Source of the DNA: Fimbriimonadaceae bacterium
Lineage (GTDB): Bacteria > Armatimonadota > Fimbriimonadia > Fimbriimonadales > Fimbriimonadaceae
Length of the DNA stretch: 58,578 nt
Direction of reading: 5' to 3'
Assembly: GCA_025455775.1 (NCBI GenBank)
Contig: JALOLT010000002.1
Coordinates: 1-58,578 of the forward strand
The notes below the pieces were generated by a model. It was given only the letters and a program-made list of their open reading frames with translations, ran no database searches and had not been told where the DNA came from. This document shows, one piece after another, positions 47,112-55,194 of the stretch (positions are counted from its first letter, which is position 1; the number at the start of each line of letters is the position of its first letter). Both the position numbers and the translations under genes were made by a program.

Positions 47112-48073
47112 AGGCACTCCTTGTTGTGCTGGCTGCAGTTACTTGCGGCCAGGCCATGTCCCAACAGATCACCGAGGCCGAAAAGCAACGGACCCAGCAA
47201 GTGTGGGAGAGCCTCATGCGCGACGTCCAGCCCTACCGCGATAGTCTCGCGAGCTGGTCAGTGGAGTTCGACTCCGAGAAATGGTATGCCCAGAATCGAG
47301 TGATGCCTGACGCGCCTGAGGATTACAAGAAGATCCTTGATGACCTCGCGGCGGTGGAGAAACTCATTACCAGCGAGAAGTACGCCGGGGTGAAGGGCTA
47401 CTTTGGACCAGACGACGATATCCTCCACCGACCCCAACACTGGCTCGAGATCTGCAAGGCGCGGGTCGAGATCACCCAGCGGGTAGTGAAGCGCGAGCTC
47501 TCGCGGATCCTCCGTCCGCAAATCCTTCCGGTTCAGCTCATGGCCGAGCGCGTCCGTGACTTCTCCGGTTGGGGCCTCAGTGAAGATGGCCTTGCCGTGG
47601 TGATGGGCAACCGCGAACCGATTCGAAAGCGAACACTCGAAAAAGCCTCCGCCCTGTTCGCGGCAGTGGGAATGTCGATGGAAGGCACCCAGGTTCCGGA
47701 GTTGGAGAAAGCCTGCGACGACCTCGTGAAGGCGGCCGAGGAATGGGCACCGAAGGCTAAGCGTGAAAACTCGGCGACGATTGCGTCCATCAACGCCCCG
47801 CTCAAGGCGCGTTGGGCGAGTGGGGCCTGGAGGAATCGCAAGATTCTCGCCATCAATACTGCGTCGGCCTCCTGGAACGTCACACGCAACGCGGCAGGAA
47901 CCCCGCTCTACCGCACGTGCAACGTCTCCGTACTTTTTGAGATTCCCGGTTATGCCTATTGGATCGAGTACAACGGTCAAGTGAGGGAGAACTACCAGGG
48001 AGGGGGAGCCTATAGCTTCGTTACATCGAACGTGGCCCCCGAATATCGAATTTTGACGAAGCGGACCAAGTAA
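47108..48073 (+). CDS. Secreted alpha-helical protein of unknown function
   Basis: 321 residues from GTG 47108, which overlaps the previous stop (GTGA) and opens a signal peptide (MKALLVVLAAVTCGQAMSQQ). Mostly charged and helical (RTQQVWESLMRDVQPYRDSL; ITQRVVKRELSRILRPQ), with a beta-type C terminus (NVSVLFEIPGYAYWIEYNGQ). No family recognised. Pairs with the secreted protein upstream. Its stop lies in the arm of a long bidirectional terminator. Confidence 0.7.
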   Translation: MKALLVVLAAVTCGQAMSQQITEAEKQRTQQVWESLMRDVQPYRDSLASWSVEFDSEKWYAQNRVMPDAPEDYKKILDDLAAVEKLITSEKYAGVKGYFGPDDDILHRPQHWLEICKARVEITQRVVKRELSRILRPQILPVQLMAERVRDFSGWGLSEDGLAVVMGNREPIRKRTLEKASALFAAVGMSMEGTQVPELEKACDDLVKAAEEWAPKAKRENSATIASINAPLKARWASGAWRNRKILAINTASASWNVTRNAAGTPLYRTCNVSVLFEIPGYAYWIEYNGQVRENYQGGGAYSFVTSNVAPEYRILTKRTK

Positions 48074-48120
48074 GGGCATGCGCGGCCCCCGAACAAGGGG
48101 GCCGCGTTGCTTACTTGGTC
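48063..48120. terminator. Bidirectional terminator between convergent genes
   Basis: A perfect 10-base G/C stem (48081-48090 with 48097-48106, loop GAACAA) sits inside a longer inverted repeat, GACCAAGTAAG (48063-48073) with CTTACTTGGTC (48110-48120). The outer arms contain the stop codons and last codons (Thr-Lys-stop) of both convergent genes. Confidence 0.75.
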
Positions 48121-48554
48121 TTGCCCCAAGCGAGCGAGATCTCGACCGGAGCGTCAGCAGATTTGCGCAGAAGCGTCACGGACTGTTTGCCCTTCCGGTC
48201 GTCAAAAAGTTCTTTCGAAAACATGCTGACCGCACCGGCGTTCTCGCTCTTGTTGAATTCCAGCCCCTTCACCCGCTCGGTATAGAACTTCGCGATGGTG
48301 TCGATGCTGTCATTGGAAGTGAAGACACCAGTGTAAAGTTCCTCATTCGGGGTTTTGAGGGCAAAGCTTCTGTCGCTCACAAGGGTCGCCCCTGGATAAA
48401 TGGGCATCCCTAAATTCTTTTCGGTAATCTCCCCAGCCGATCCGGTCTCCCTTCGTGCGCCTGATGTCGGCGAAGAGGTCGTGGTGGGTTTGCTTGAATC
48501 GCAACCGAGAAGTCCGCAGCCCAGAAGGGCCAAAAGGAAAATGGCGGGTTTCAT
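48111..48554 (-). CDS. Small lipoprotein, unknown
   Basis: 147 residues from ATG 48554; the frame is open upstream, but this start gives a clean lipoprotein signal (MKPAIFLLALLGCGLLGC, lipobox Cys18). A Ser/Thr-rich linker follows, then a single alpha/beta domain (LGMPIYPGATLVSDRSFALKTPNEELYTGVFTSNDSIDTIAKFYTERV). This PIYPGA...FYTERV pattern occurs in many bacterial lipoproteins of unknown role. Converges on the secreted pair. Confidence 0.75.
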   Translation of the reverse strand: MKPAIFLLALLGCGLLGCDSSKPTTTSSPTSGARRETGSAGEITEKNLGMPIYPGATLVSDRSFALKTPNEELYTGVFTSNDSIDTIAKFYTERVKGLEFNKSENAGAVSMFSKELFDDRKGKQSVTLLRKSADAPVEISLAWGKTK

Positions 48555-48700
48555 CAGGCTTATTCTAGGCTTTGACCGTAAGCCTTCCGTAAAGAATGAT
48601 CCGCAACCAAAATTTTGCCCCCAGCAACAAGTGCCTCGGGAGGAGTTCATTCGGCGAGAGGTCTTTGAGGTTTGTCGCGGGAGAAAACGCTCGGCCCACC

Positions 48701-48742
48701 CATCCCTAAATCCCTTCTCTCCTCCCGGGGGAGAAGGCACGG
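48701..48742. repeat. Dispersed palindromic repeat copy before the ANTAR gene
   Basis: CATCCCTAAATCCCTTCTCT with CCGGGGGAGAAGG, the third copy of the element at 32263 and 42651. The right arm is degenerate here (GGCACGG replaces GGATTTAGG). It lies in the 314-base gap 48555-48868, in which no gene is recognised. Confidence 0.55.
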
Positions 48743-48868
48743 AGGAAACTTTAGCGAGATGAGTGAGCGGGGGAGCAAGTCCCAACCTACCCTTGCGGAA
48801 GGATCCCTTCAAATCCTGCCAAAACCACGCCTCGAATCGAGACTCACGATGGTGACTTTGGCGAGGCT

Positions 48869-49435
48869 TTACACACCGCTGGCGAGAATGATGGCCTCGG
48901 CGATTTCCTTCATGGATTTGCGGGCATTCATCGACTGTTGCTGAATTCTGCGATAGGCCTCGGCTTCCCCAAACCCCTGTTCGCTCATCAGAATTCCCTT
49001 TGCCTTTTCGACCACCTTGCGGGCCTCAAGTCTTTCGCTCAAGGTCGTGACTTCTTCTGTGAGGCGGACATTTTGCTCGAACCTGCTTCTGGCCACTTCG
49101 ATGGCAGGGGAGAGGTCACTTGGCTTGAAGGGCTTCACAAGATAGCCAAACACCCCTGCTTCCTTCGCTCGCTCGATCAACTCTTGGTCGCTGTAGGCAG
49201 TCAGAAGAATGACAGGGGCGATTGCATTGCCAGCGATTTGAATAGCGGAGTCTATTCCGTCCATCACTGGCATTTTTACGTCCAAAACACAAATATCTGG
49301 TTCGTGCTGTTTGGCCAAATCCAGCGCTTGCTGGCCATCTTCGGCTTCCGCCACAACCTCATAGCCGAGGTTTTCTAACATCTGCTTCAGATCCAACCGG
49401 ATGATCGGATCGTCGTCTGCAATCAATACTCGCAT
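48869..49435 (-). CDS. ANTAR-domain response regulator (AmiR/NasR type)
   Basis: 188 residues from the second of two adjacent ATGs (49435), 6 bases after AGGAG. Receiver domain: VLIADDDPIIR, phospho-acceptor Asp in CVLDVKMPVMDGID, Thr in LTAYSD, Lys in LVKPF. A short coiled coil joins the C-terminal ANTAR domain (LEARKVVEKAKGILMSEQGFGEAEAYRRIQQQSMNARKSMKEIAEAI). ANTAR proteins bind two-hexaloop RNA and prevent transcription termination. No cognate kinase gene is adjacent. Confidence 0.93.
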   Translation of the reverse strand: MRVLIADDDPIIRLDLKQMLENLGYEVVAEAEDGQQALDLAKQHEPDICVLDVKMPVMDGIDSAIQIAGNAIAPVILLTAYSDQELIERAKEAGVFGYLVKPFKPSDLSPAIEVARSRFEQNVRLTEEVTTLSERLEARKVVEKAKGILMSEQGFGEAEAYRRIQQQSMNARKSMKEIAEAIILASGV

Positions 49436-49559
49436 CATGGACTCCTTAATAAATGGTGCCAAGAATCACAACAGCGTGAACTAGTGAAGAACAAAGGATA
49501 CCAACAGTTACAAATGTTGTGTAGGACAACCCAATTCTCTGTGAAGCTAAACTAGGGAC

Positions 49560-50459
49560 GTGCTTCAGATTTTAGAAAGATTGCTCGATGGCCCGATCGA
49601 CTATGCCGGCCTTTTCCCCCCGGCCCAGAAGTCTATCGACGATGCCTTGAACGAATATTTGCGGTGGATGGAGTCGGAAGAATCGTGGATTCTGAACCGC
49701 TTCGTTTGCTCGACAAAGGACTTAGGCCATCTCGCCAGGGCCCTGGAGCGCAAGGGTTTTTCGAGTGATGACGATACAGCGCTCCCTGTCTGTGCTGTCG
49801 GGGCCCCAATCCTCGATGCAGCCGATGGGCCAGCCTCGCTTCTTTATGACCTCGAGCAAATTCGCGGCTATGGAGTCATCGAGGTCGAGGCCTACGAGAT
49901 TAGGCTCCCTACTGGCAAGGCAGGCGAAGGGCTTGTCAAGAGATTGAAGCGAGAAAAGTGGGACACGATCGATCTCTATGTCGAGTTCGGGTGGGGAACA
50001 GAGGCAGAGGAATCGATGCACGAAGCTGCCAGCATCATCGAGGAATTGGGCTTCAAAGCCAGGACAGGGGGCACGTCGGCTGATGCCTTTCCATCGGTGA
50101 CTGATGTCGCTGGCTTCATCGGGCTCGTCACTGCCCTGGAAGCTCCCTTTAAGTTCACGGCCGGCCTCCATGAACCCTTTCCTACCGAAGACAAAGAGCT
50201 CGGGGTTCACCGTCAGGGTTTCCTCAACGTCTTGATCGCGAGTGCTTTGGCAATGAGCCAAGACTTGACTCGAACAGAACTAGAGTCCATCCTGTCGGCA
50301 GATGCAAAGGGCTTCCAGTTTATGGAGGACGAGATCATTACCGCGAACCACACTTTGACTCTCGAAGAGGTGGAGGAATGGCGAGACTGGTTCGGCGGAT
50401 TTGGTTCTTGCTCAGTCTCCGAGCCATTGGCAGGACTGAAGCGCTTGAATCTCCTCTAA
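49560..50459 (+). CDS. Conserved protein of unknown function
   Basis: 299 residues from GTG 49560. Cytoplasmic, no signal. The opening LLDGPIDYAGLFPPAQKSIDDALNEYLRWM recalls an unnamed conserved family found in several bacterial phyla; no function known to me. Alternating alpha/beta segments (IEVEAYEIRLP; WDTIDLYVEFGWG; FKARTGG; FKFTAGLHEP) suggest a TIM-barrel-like fold. Its stop overlaps by 4 bases with the convergent gene. Confidence 0.75.
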   Translation: MLQILERLLDGPIDYAGLFPPAQKSIDDALNEYLRWMESEESWILNRFVCSTKDLGHLARALERKGFSSDDDTALPVCAVGAPILDAADGPASLLYDLEQIRGYGVIEVEAYEIRLPTGKAGEGLVKRLKREKWDTIDLYVEFGWGTEAEESMHEAASIIEELGFKARTGGTSADAFPSVTDVAGFIGLVTALEAPFKFTAGLHEPFPTEDKELGVHRQGFLNVLIASALAMSQDLTRTELESILSADAKGFQFMEDEIITANHTLTLEEVEEWRDWFGGFGSCSVSEPLAGLKRLNLL

Positions 50460-50869
50460 AATTCTCCCACGACGAAGACTTCGCCCCCGAGGATGTCTTC
50501 CTCGTCCTCCTGGACAATGGCGACATCAAACCGATAACGGCCTGGCCGATAAAACACGAAGTTCTCATCCCAAGGTACTGGCAAAACCTCGAAAGTTCGG
50601 CTGGTCATTGAATGGTTCGGGCCAGGCATCAGGGTTGCTCGCCAATTCGTGAGAGTTCTGCCGTCCTCGTCAATCAGGCGAACGATGACGTCAAAACTTT
50701 TGCCGTAGTCCTCTGGTTCAGATTCGAGTTCGAAGGCCAGGCAACAGGGGCCGAGCTGGGCTGGGTAGCTCACTGGCCTGAAGCGGTTGAAGAGTCCAAA
50801 AAGGACGGGATTCCCGCTCGATACCAGGCGGTCGGCTGATTCACAAAGGCGGCAGAGGGCAAGTTTCAT
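50456..50869 (-). CDS. DUF6941-like small protein
   Basis: 137 residues. KLALCRLCESADRL, YPAQLGPCCLAFELESE, FDVIVRLIDEDGRTL and FYRPGRYRFDVAIVQEDEE make a beta-sandwich-like pattern that recalls DUF6941 proteins; the match is from memory and moderate. No signal peptide. Convergent, with a 4-base overlap, on the preceding conserved gene. Confidence 0.6.
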   Translation of the reverse strand: MKLALCRLCESADRLVSSGNPVLFGLFNRFRPVSYPAQLGPCCLAFELESEPEDYGKSFDVIVRLIDEDGRTLTNWRATLMPGPNHSMTSRTFEVLPVPWDENFVFYRPGRYRFDVAIVQEDEEDILGGEVFVVGEF

Positions 50870-50944
50870 AAGGGTTTCTCTTGCTAAGTCCCGAAGAATG
50901 AGTTGTTTCCTATCCTTTCACGCGTCAAACTAGTGAGTGGCCCT

Positions 50945-52561
50945 ATGTTAGCTCCTATCGTGGCTCTGGTGAGCCTTGTTGCTCCTCAGGCAAGCCAACC
51001 AACCAGCTTTTCGCCAATACCGGGGAGTAGCTCTGCCTTTCAATCAACCATTCGTCGCGTGATCGATGCATCCCAGCAAGGCGATTTTAAGAAGGCCAAG
51101 GCCCTTGCAGCCCAGCTTCCGCGAAAGGAATTCGTGATCACCCTGAATGACGGGAACCTCACTCCAGGACGGCGGGAAACCTTTAGGCGGGCCTTCCAGC
51201 TCGCAGCTGACGCCTGGACGCGCCTCGTGCCATCTCTCAAGATCACTTTTGGCTCTGGCAAAGATATCGTGGTGAGCTACGCCGACAGCCTTCCCGTCGA
51301 CGAGGAGACGAAGCTCCCTCGGGGCCTCGCACTCTTTATAGGGGAAGATGCCAGCGAACCAAGGGTCGAGGGGGTGATTGCCCTAAACCGAATGAGCCCC
51401 CCTGTGGCGGTCGAGTTCCCAGGCATTCGCCAGGAAGCCCTCTTCCTCATTGGATCGTTTTTGGGCTTGGAGCGAGGGATTCGCCCCAATTCAGCCATGG
51501 GTCGGAGCGACGGGTTAGGCGCAGCAGCTTCTAGCCCAGCTCCTATTGAGGCAAACCTCGCAAGAAGGAACATCGAACTAGCGGAACGGCTCACAAGGGC
51601 AGTTGAATCCAAGCAAAAACTCTCGTGGGCTGCTCCAGAAGTCTTTATTGACGCTGTCACGGTTGATCTCGGGACAGTGCCCCAGGGCCCGATAGCCCAA
51701 GCGAGCTTTTCCGTGGCTAATCGCGGCTCCGGCGACCTTTCCTTTACCCTTGTACCTGACTGCTCTTGCTTCGCATTTGATTTCAACAATGTGGTCAAGC
51801 CAGACACTGCAAACAACGTCAGTGTTTACATGAACACGATGGACTTTCCTGGTCCGATCAACAAGCAGGTGCTCGTCTACACGAACGATCCAGAAAACCC
51901 AGTTCGCCTGCTCCGATTTACTGGGATGGTTATGCCAGCCTATCGCTTTGTCGAGCAAGGAGGTTTTCCAGGAGTCGTTTATCTTTCTGAGACTGGCGGC
52001 CAGATGAGCCTGATTCTGACCATCGACCCAGCCAATCCCTTCAAAATCAAAACAGCAACGGTGAATGGGCCGAGCGCAGTGGCAGCCTTCGAGCCCTGGG
52101 AAGGAGTCATGGCCCCCTCCCCAGGCGCCTCTCCCGTTCCCCAAAGAGGATACAAAATCGACATTTTGGTTGCCCCCGGGATCGCCAGCGGGAGAGTTTC
52201 TTCCACCCTGTTAATCGAAACGGATCATCCGAGCTTTAAAACTCTGCTCCACCCCTTTCTGGTTCAAAAAGGGATTTCTGCCAACCCGACGACCCTCTTC
52301 CTAGGAGAGATTTCCTCAAAGCCCCTCCGAGCCTTTGTGATTCTTTCCCAACCAGGGAAGCCATTTCAGGTGCAGCGGGTGACGAGTGATAGCCCAACCA
52401 TCAAGCCATCTTTTGAACGATTGCCAAATGGAGACTACAAAATCGTCGCTGAATTAGATGGCACCCAGCTCGCCGGAACCTTCCGGGCGAATCTGGTGGT
52501 GACCCTTTCCGGGGCGGACGAGAAGGAAATGATTATCCCAGTCCAGGCATCGGTGAGATGA
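50945..52561 (+). CDS. Exported DUF1573-containing protein
   Basis: 538 residues from ATG 50945 (an in-frame TTG at 50903 adds 14). N-terminal signal peptide (LAPIVALVSLVAPQAS). Residues about 235-330 form a DUF1573 Ig-like domain (VDLGTVPQGPIAQASFSVANRGSGDLSFTLVPDCSCFAF, with a CSC motif, and VYTNDPENPVRLLRFTG); further Ig-like repeats follow. The last codons overlap the next start (ATGA), so the protein is made with the cytochrome below. Confidence 0.82.
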   Translation: MLAPIVALVSLVAPQASQPTSFSPIPGSSSAFQSTIRRVIDASQQGDFKKAKALAAQLPRKEFVITLNDGNLTPGRRETFRRAFQLAADAWTRLVPSLKITFGSGKDIVVSYADSLPVDEETKLPRGLALFIGEDASEPRVEGVIALNRMSPPVAVEFPGIRQEALFLIGSFLGLERGIRPNSAMGRSDGLGAAASSPAPIEANLARRNIELAERLTRAVESKQKLSWAAPEVFIDAVTVDLGTVPQGPIAQASFSVANRGSGDLSFTLVPDCSCFAFDFNNVVKPDTANNVSVYMNTMDFPGPINKQVLVYTNDPENPVRLLRFTGMVMPAYRFVEQGGFPGVVYLSETGGQMSLILTIDPANPFKIKTATVNGPSAVAAFEPWEGVMAPSPGASPVPQRGYKIDILVAPGIASGRVSSTLLIETDHPSFKTLLHPFLVQKGISANPTTLFLGEISSKPLRAFVILSQPGKPFQVQRVTSDSPTIKPSFERLPNGDYKIVAELDGTQLAGTFRANLVVTLSGADEKEMIIPVQASVR

Positions 52562-53799
52562 AACTGGTTCTCTGGCTCGTGGCTGGGTGTTTGGCAGTTT
52601 TTGGCGTGACAAGCCAGGCCAGGCAGCCCCAGGCTTACCAAGTCATCATCACTGGGGACACCTTCGGCTACCTCTCTCCTTGCGGGTGTGTGAAGCCTAT
52701 GACAGGAGGAGTCCGCCGCAGGATCTCCGCGATCAAAAGCTTGAAAGGAGAGGGGGAGGCTCTGGTCTTGGATATTGGAGCCCTCGTAAAAGGAACGAAG
52801 CGCCAAGACGAGATGAAGGCAGAGACCTTGGCAGAGATCATGCGCCTCGCTCAGGTTGACCTCATCAACCTCACCTCGCTCGAGACTCAGATGGGAGACG
52901 GGGTTGTGGGGGCCTTGCAGCGCCTCAGTGGAGAGGCCCTGACCAGCTCTCTGCTCCCAGCTGACAACCAGTGGGGAGTCCGCCAGAGCGTGGCAAAGGG
53001 ACCCTTCCTGGTTGGGGCGATCGACGAGCAGCTCTTGGGGCGACCCAACCTGAATCGGGATGAAAGCCTCCGCTCTCTGTTGCAAGAAGCGAGGGAGGCA
53101 GATCTTGTCCCTCTCTTGGTCACAAATTCGCCCCTCGCCACGGCACGGGAGATCGCCAAGCGGTTCCCTGAGTTCCGCCTTATCACTTACCGAGATTCGT
53201 CAAACCCAAGCGACCAATGGATTAAGGAAGGTGACTCAGTTTTGATCTCGCCAGGTGAGCGAGGGAAGTTCGTTTTGTCCCTCGGCTGGAACGGGAAGAC
53301 CTTTGATCGCTTTGCCGCCCTTTCCCTCGGGCCTGAGTTTCCCGACGACCCGGATTCTTCCAGAATCTACCGAACCTACTTGGGAAGAGTGACGGACGAA
53401 AAGCTCCTCGACCTCCTGCCGCGCAACCCAACCGCCGACTTCATTGGCACCAAGGCTTGTGCTCCCTGCCATGGAAAAGCCTATGAGGTGTGGGTACGTT
53501 CCGAACATGCCTCCGCCCTGAAAACCCTCGAAGAGGAGTTCCACGATCGCGACCCAGACTGCACGTCTTGCCATGTCGTTGGACTCGAATCGACCAAAGG
53601 CTTCCGGGATCGGAAGATCACTCCCCATCTTGCAGACGTCGGTTGCGAATCGTGCCATGGGCCAGGCAAGGCCCACGCGATGAACCCCGTTAAGGTTAAA
53701 ATGGATCGGCTGGGAGAGGCTTCTTGCCTGAAGTGTCACAACCAGGAACACTCCCCAACGTTTGAGTGGAAAACCTATTGGGAAAAGATCGCCCACTGA
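52558..53799 (+). CDS. Exported tetrahaem cytochrome c with N-terminal metallophosphatase-like domain
   Basis: 413 residues. Signal peptide, then a domain that begins YQVIITGDTFGYLSPCGC and continues ALVLDIGALVKG, resembling 5'-nucleotidase/metallophosphatase folds but with incomplete metal ligands. Four CxxCH haem motifs lie at residues 301 (CAPCH), 335 (CTSCH), 363 (CESCH) and 390 (CLKCH), giving a c554-like C-terminal electron-transfer module. Periplasmic. Redox partners are not identified. Coupled to the DUF1573 gene by a 4-base overlap. Confidence 0.88.
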   Translation: MKLVLWLVAGCLAVFGVTSQARQPQAYQVIITGDTFGYLSPCGCVKPMTGGVRRRISAIKSLKGEGEALVLDIGALVKGTKRQDEMKAETLAEIMRLAQVDLINLTSLETQMGDGVVGALQRLSGEALTSSLLPADNQWGVRQSVAKGPFLVGAIDEQLLGRPNLNRDESLRSLLQEAREADLVPLLVTNSPLATAREIAKRFPEFRLITYRDSSNPSDQWIKEGDSVLISPGERGKFVLSLGWNGKTFDRFAALSLGPEFPDDPDSSRIYRTYLGRVTDEKLLDLLPRNPTADFIGTKACAPCHGKAYEVWVRSEHASALKTLEEEFHDRDPDCTSCHVVGLESTKGFRDRKITPHLADVGCESCHGPGKAHAMNPVKVKMDRLGEASCLKCHNQEHSPTFEWKTYWEKIAH

Positions 53800-53839
53800 A
53801 TGGGACGAGCCTGGCCCAGGCGGGCAGGCATCATGACTT

Positions 53840-54090
53840 GGTGAATTCTGGTTTTACTATGGGATAGCCCATTTTAATAACCTATGGTGCCGCTCCAAAT
53901 GGTTAAATATTCATTGATGCCATATGATTTAATCTCGGTCAGTATATTGATCAATAAATAGGTTTGTGGAAAACCCGGTGAAAAAATCTTTCGAACTGTA
54001 GTCGTTCTGGCCCCGTATTCAACAGTAGGAATTTTGTAAAGGTTTTTTGCGAAGAAGTTAAAAAAAATACCTGTGCCAATGGGCTTGATC
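53840..54090. other. A+T-rich gap upstream of the DnaA-like AAA+ gene
   Basis: The 364-base gap 53800-54163 is the most A+T-rich gene-free stretch noted in the window. It contains TGTGGAAAA at 53966-53974, the complement of TTTTCCACA, which fits the DnaA box TTWTNCACA, and a perfect 12-base palindrome TATTGATCAATA (53945-53956). An antisense 105-codon frame spans part of it and is probably spurious. Whether it has an origin or regulatory role is unknown. Confidence 0.4.
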
Positions 54091-54163
54091 CCGCCCCCGA
54101 TACTCTGCACAATGGAGGGGTCAGCGAGGAAGAGGCACAGACCTCTCGCGAGGACAGATTGCA

Positions 54164-55141
54164 ATGGCAGCTTTGATTGGTTTTGGTTCAATAGGGACTA
54201 CAGGCGTGATGGTTCACAGAAATTCCTCCCACCCTGGGGTTCGTCCGATCGCGACGCTCCCCTTCAATATGCAGGCAGTGGAGGTCGGGATGAGGTTTGG
54301 CGAGGGCTTGATTCCTTACGCTCTGATCGTCGGCCCCAGCGGATGGGGAAAGACACATGTGCTTCGCTGTGTAGAAGACTCCCTGGAAAGAAGTTCGAAG
54401 CAGGTGGTAAGAGCAAAGGCGGTCGATTTCCTGCGGTCTTCACTGCGCCCAGAAGGGCCAGAGCTGCTCCTCCTCGATGACTTAAGTGACGCAATGAGGA
54501 CGCCCAAGCTCCGTCACAGCCTCAGACTGATGCTTGAAAGGCGACTCAGGGCGAAGCGACCGACCTTGGTGGTCTTCACTGGCTCGAAGGTGACCCCGGA
54601 AATGCTTCAGATCCTTCCGAGCTCTCGCCAGTGGGAGACGGCTCAGGTTTGCGAGCCGAGCGAGGGCGAGAAATCGAGTATCGTGGCCTATTTGGCAGAA
54701 AGAATCGGACTCTCCCTTTCACCTTCCTTGGCGCGGATGATGGCTAGGCATTTAGACGGGAATGGGAGGACATATCTTGGTGCCCTCGAGCGTCTAAAGT
54801 TATGTGACCAAGATTGGACACGGCCCAGTGATCTTTGTCGGGCGGTCGGAGTGCTAGCGCCCCACCTCTCTTCCCATACATGGGATCCCCGCGACGAGGT
54901 GTTTGAAGCTGTGACTCAGGTCGTCGGCGAAGACTCCTCCCAGCTAACTGACCTCTGCAGCTACGTCATGCTCAGGGAGATGCAATTCTCGGAAGGCTAT
55001 GTAGCTAGTTTCTTAAAAGCATCCCCCAGTCGAATTTATCGGAATGCTCGAAGAGTGAGCGAATCTATGAGTGACCCCCGAACGGCCGCCCTAGTTCAGT
55101 CTTGCCGCTTCGCGGTCGTCACCCGCCTTTCAAGCTGCTAA
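54164..55141 (+). CDS. DnaA/Hda-like AAA+ ATPase
   Basis: 325 residues from ATG 54164 (GAGGA 9 bases upstream). Walker A GPSGWGKTH at 57-65, Walker B ELLLLDDLSD (100-109), a sensor-I-like strand LVVFTGSKV and a lid region PSEGEKSSIVAYLAERIGLSLSPSLARMMARHLDGNGRTYLGALERL follow the DnaA/Hda order. The tail (LCSYVMLREMQFSEGYVASFLKASPSRIYRNARRVSE) resembles DnaA domain IV but lacks the RDHSTV signature, so DNA-box recognition is probably different or lost. Could be a regulator of initiation, a helicase-loading factor or a divergent initiator. Confidence 0.75.
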   Translation: MAALIGFGSIGTTGVMVHRNSSHPGVRPIATLPFNMQAVEVGMRFGEGLIPYALIVGPSGWGKTHVLRCVEDSLERSSKQVVRAKAVDFLRSSLRPEGPELLLLDDLSDAMRTPKLRHSLRLMLERRLRAKRPTLVVFTGSKVTPEMLQILPSSRQWETAQVCEPSEGEKSSIVAYLAERIGLSLSPSLARMMARHLDGNGRTYLGALERLKLCDQDWTRPSDLCRAVGVLAPHLSSHTWDPRDEVFEAVTQVVGEDSSQLTDLCSYVMLREMQFSEGYVASFLKASPSRIYRNARRVSESMSDPRTAALVQSCRFAVVTRLSSC

Positions 55142-55194
55142 TGCAGTTTGGCCCGAATGATGCAAGGAATCCCTTGCTTGACTAGGTTTGTGCC

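Noticed and set aside
53874-54191. A 105-codon minus-strand frame across the A+T-rich gap
   Set aside because: No ribosome site, no recognisable domain, overlaps the start of the AAA+ gene; low-G+C DNA has few constraints, and the residue mix looks like chance translation.
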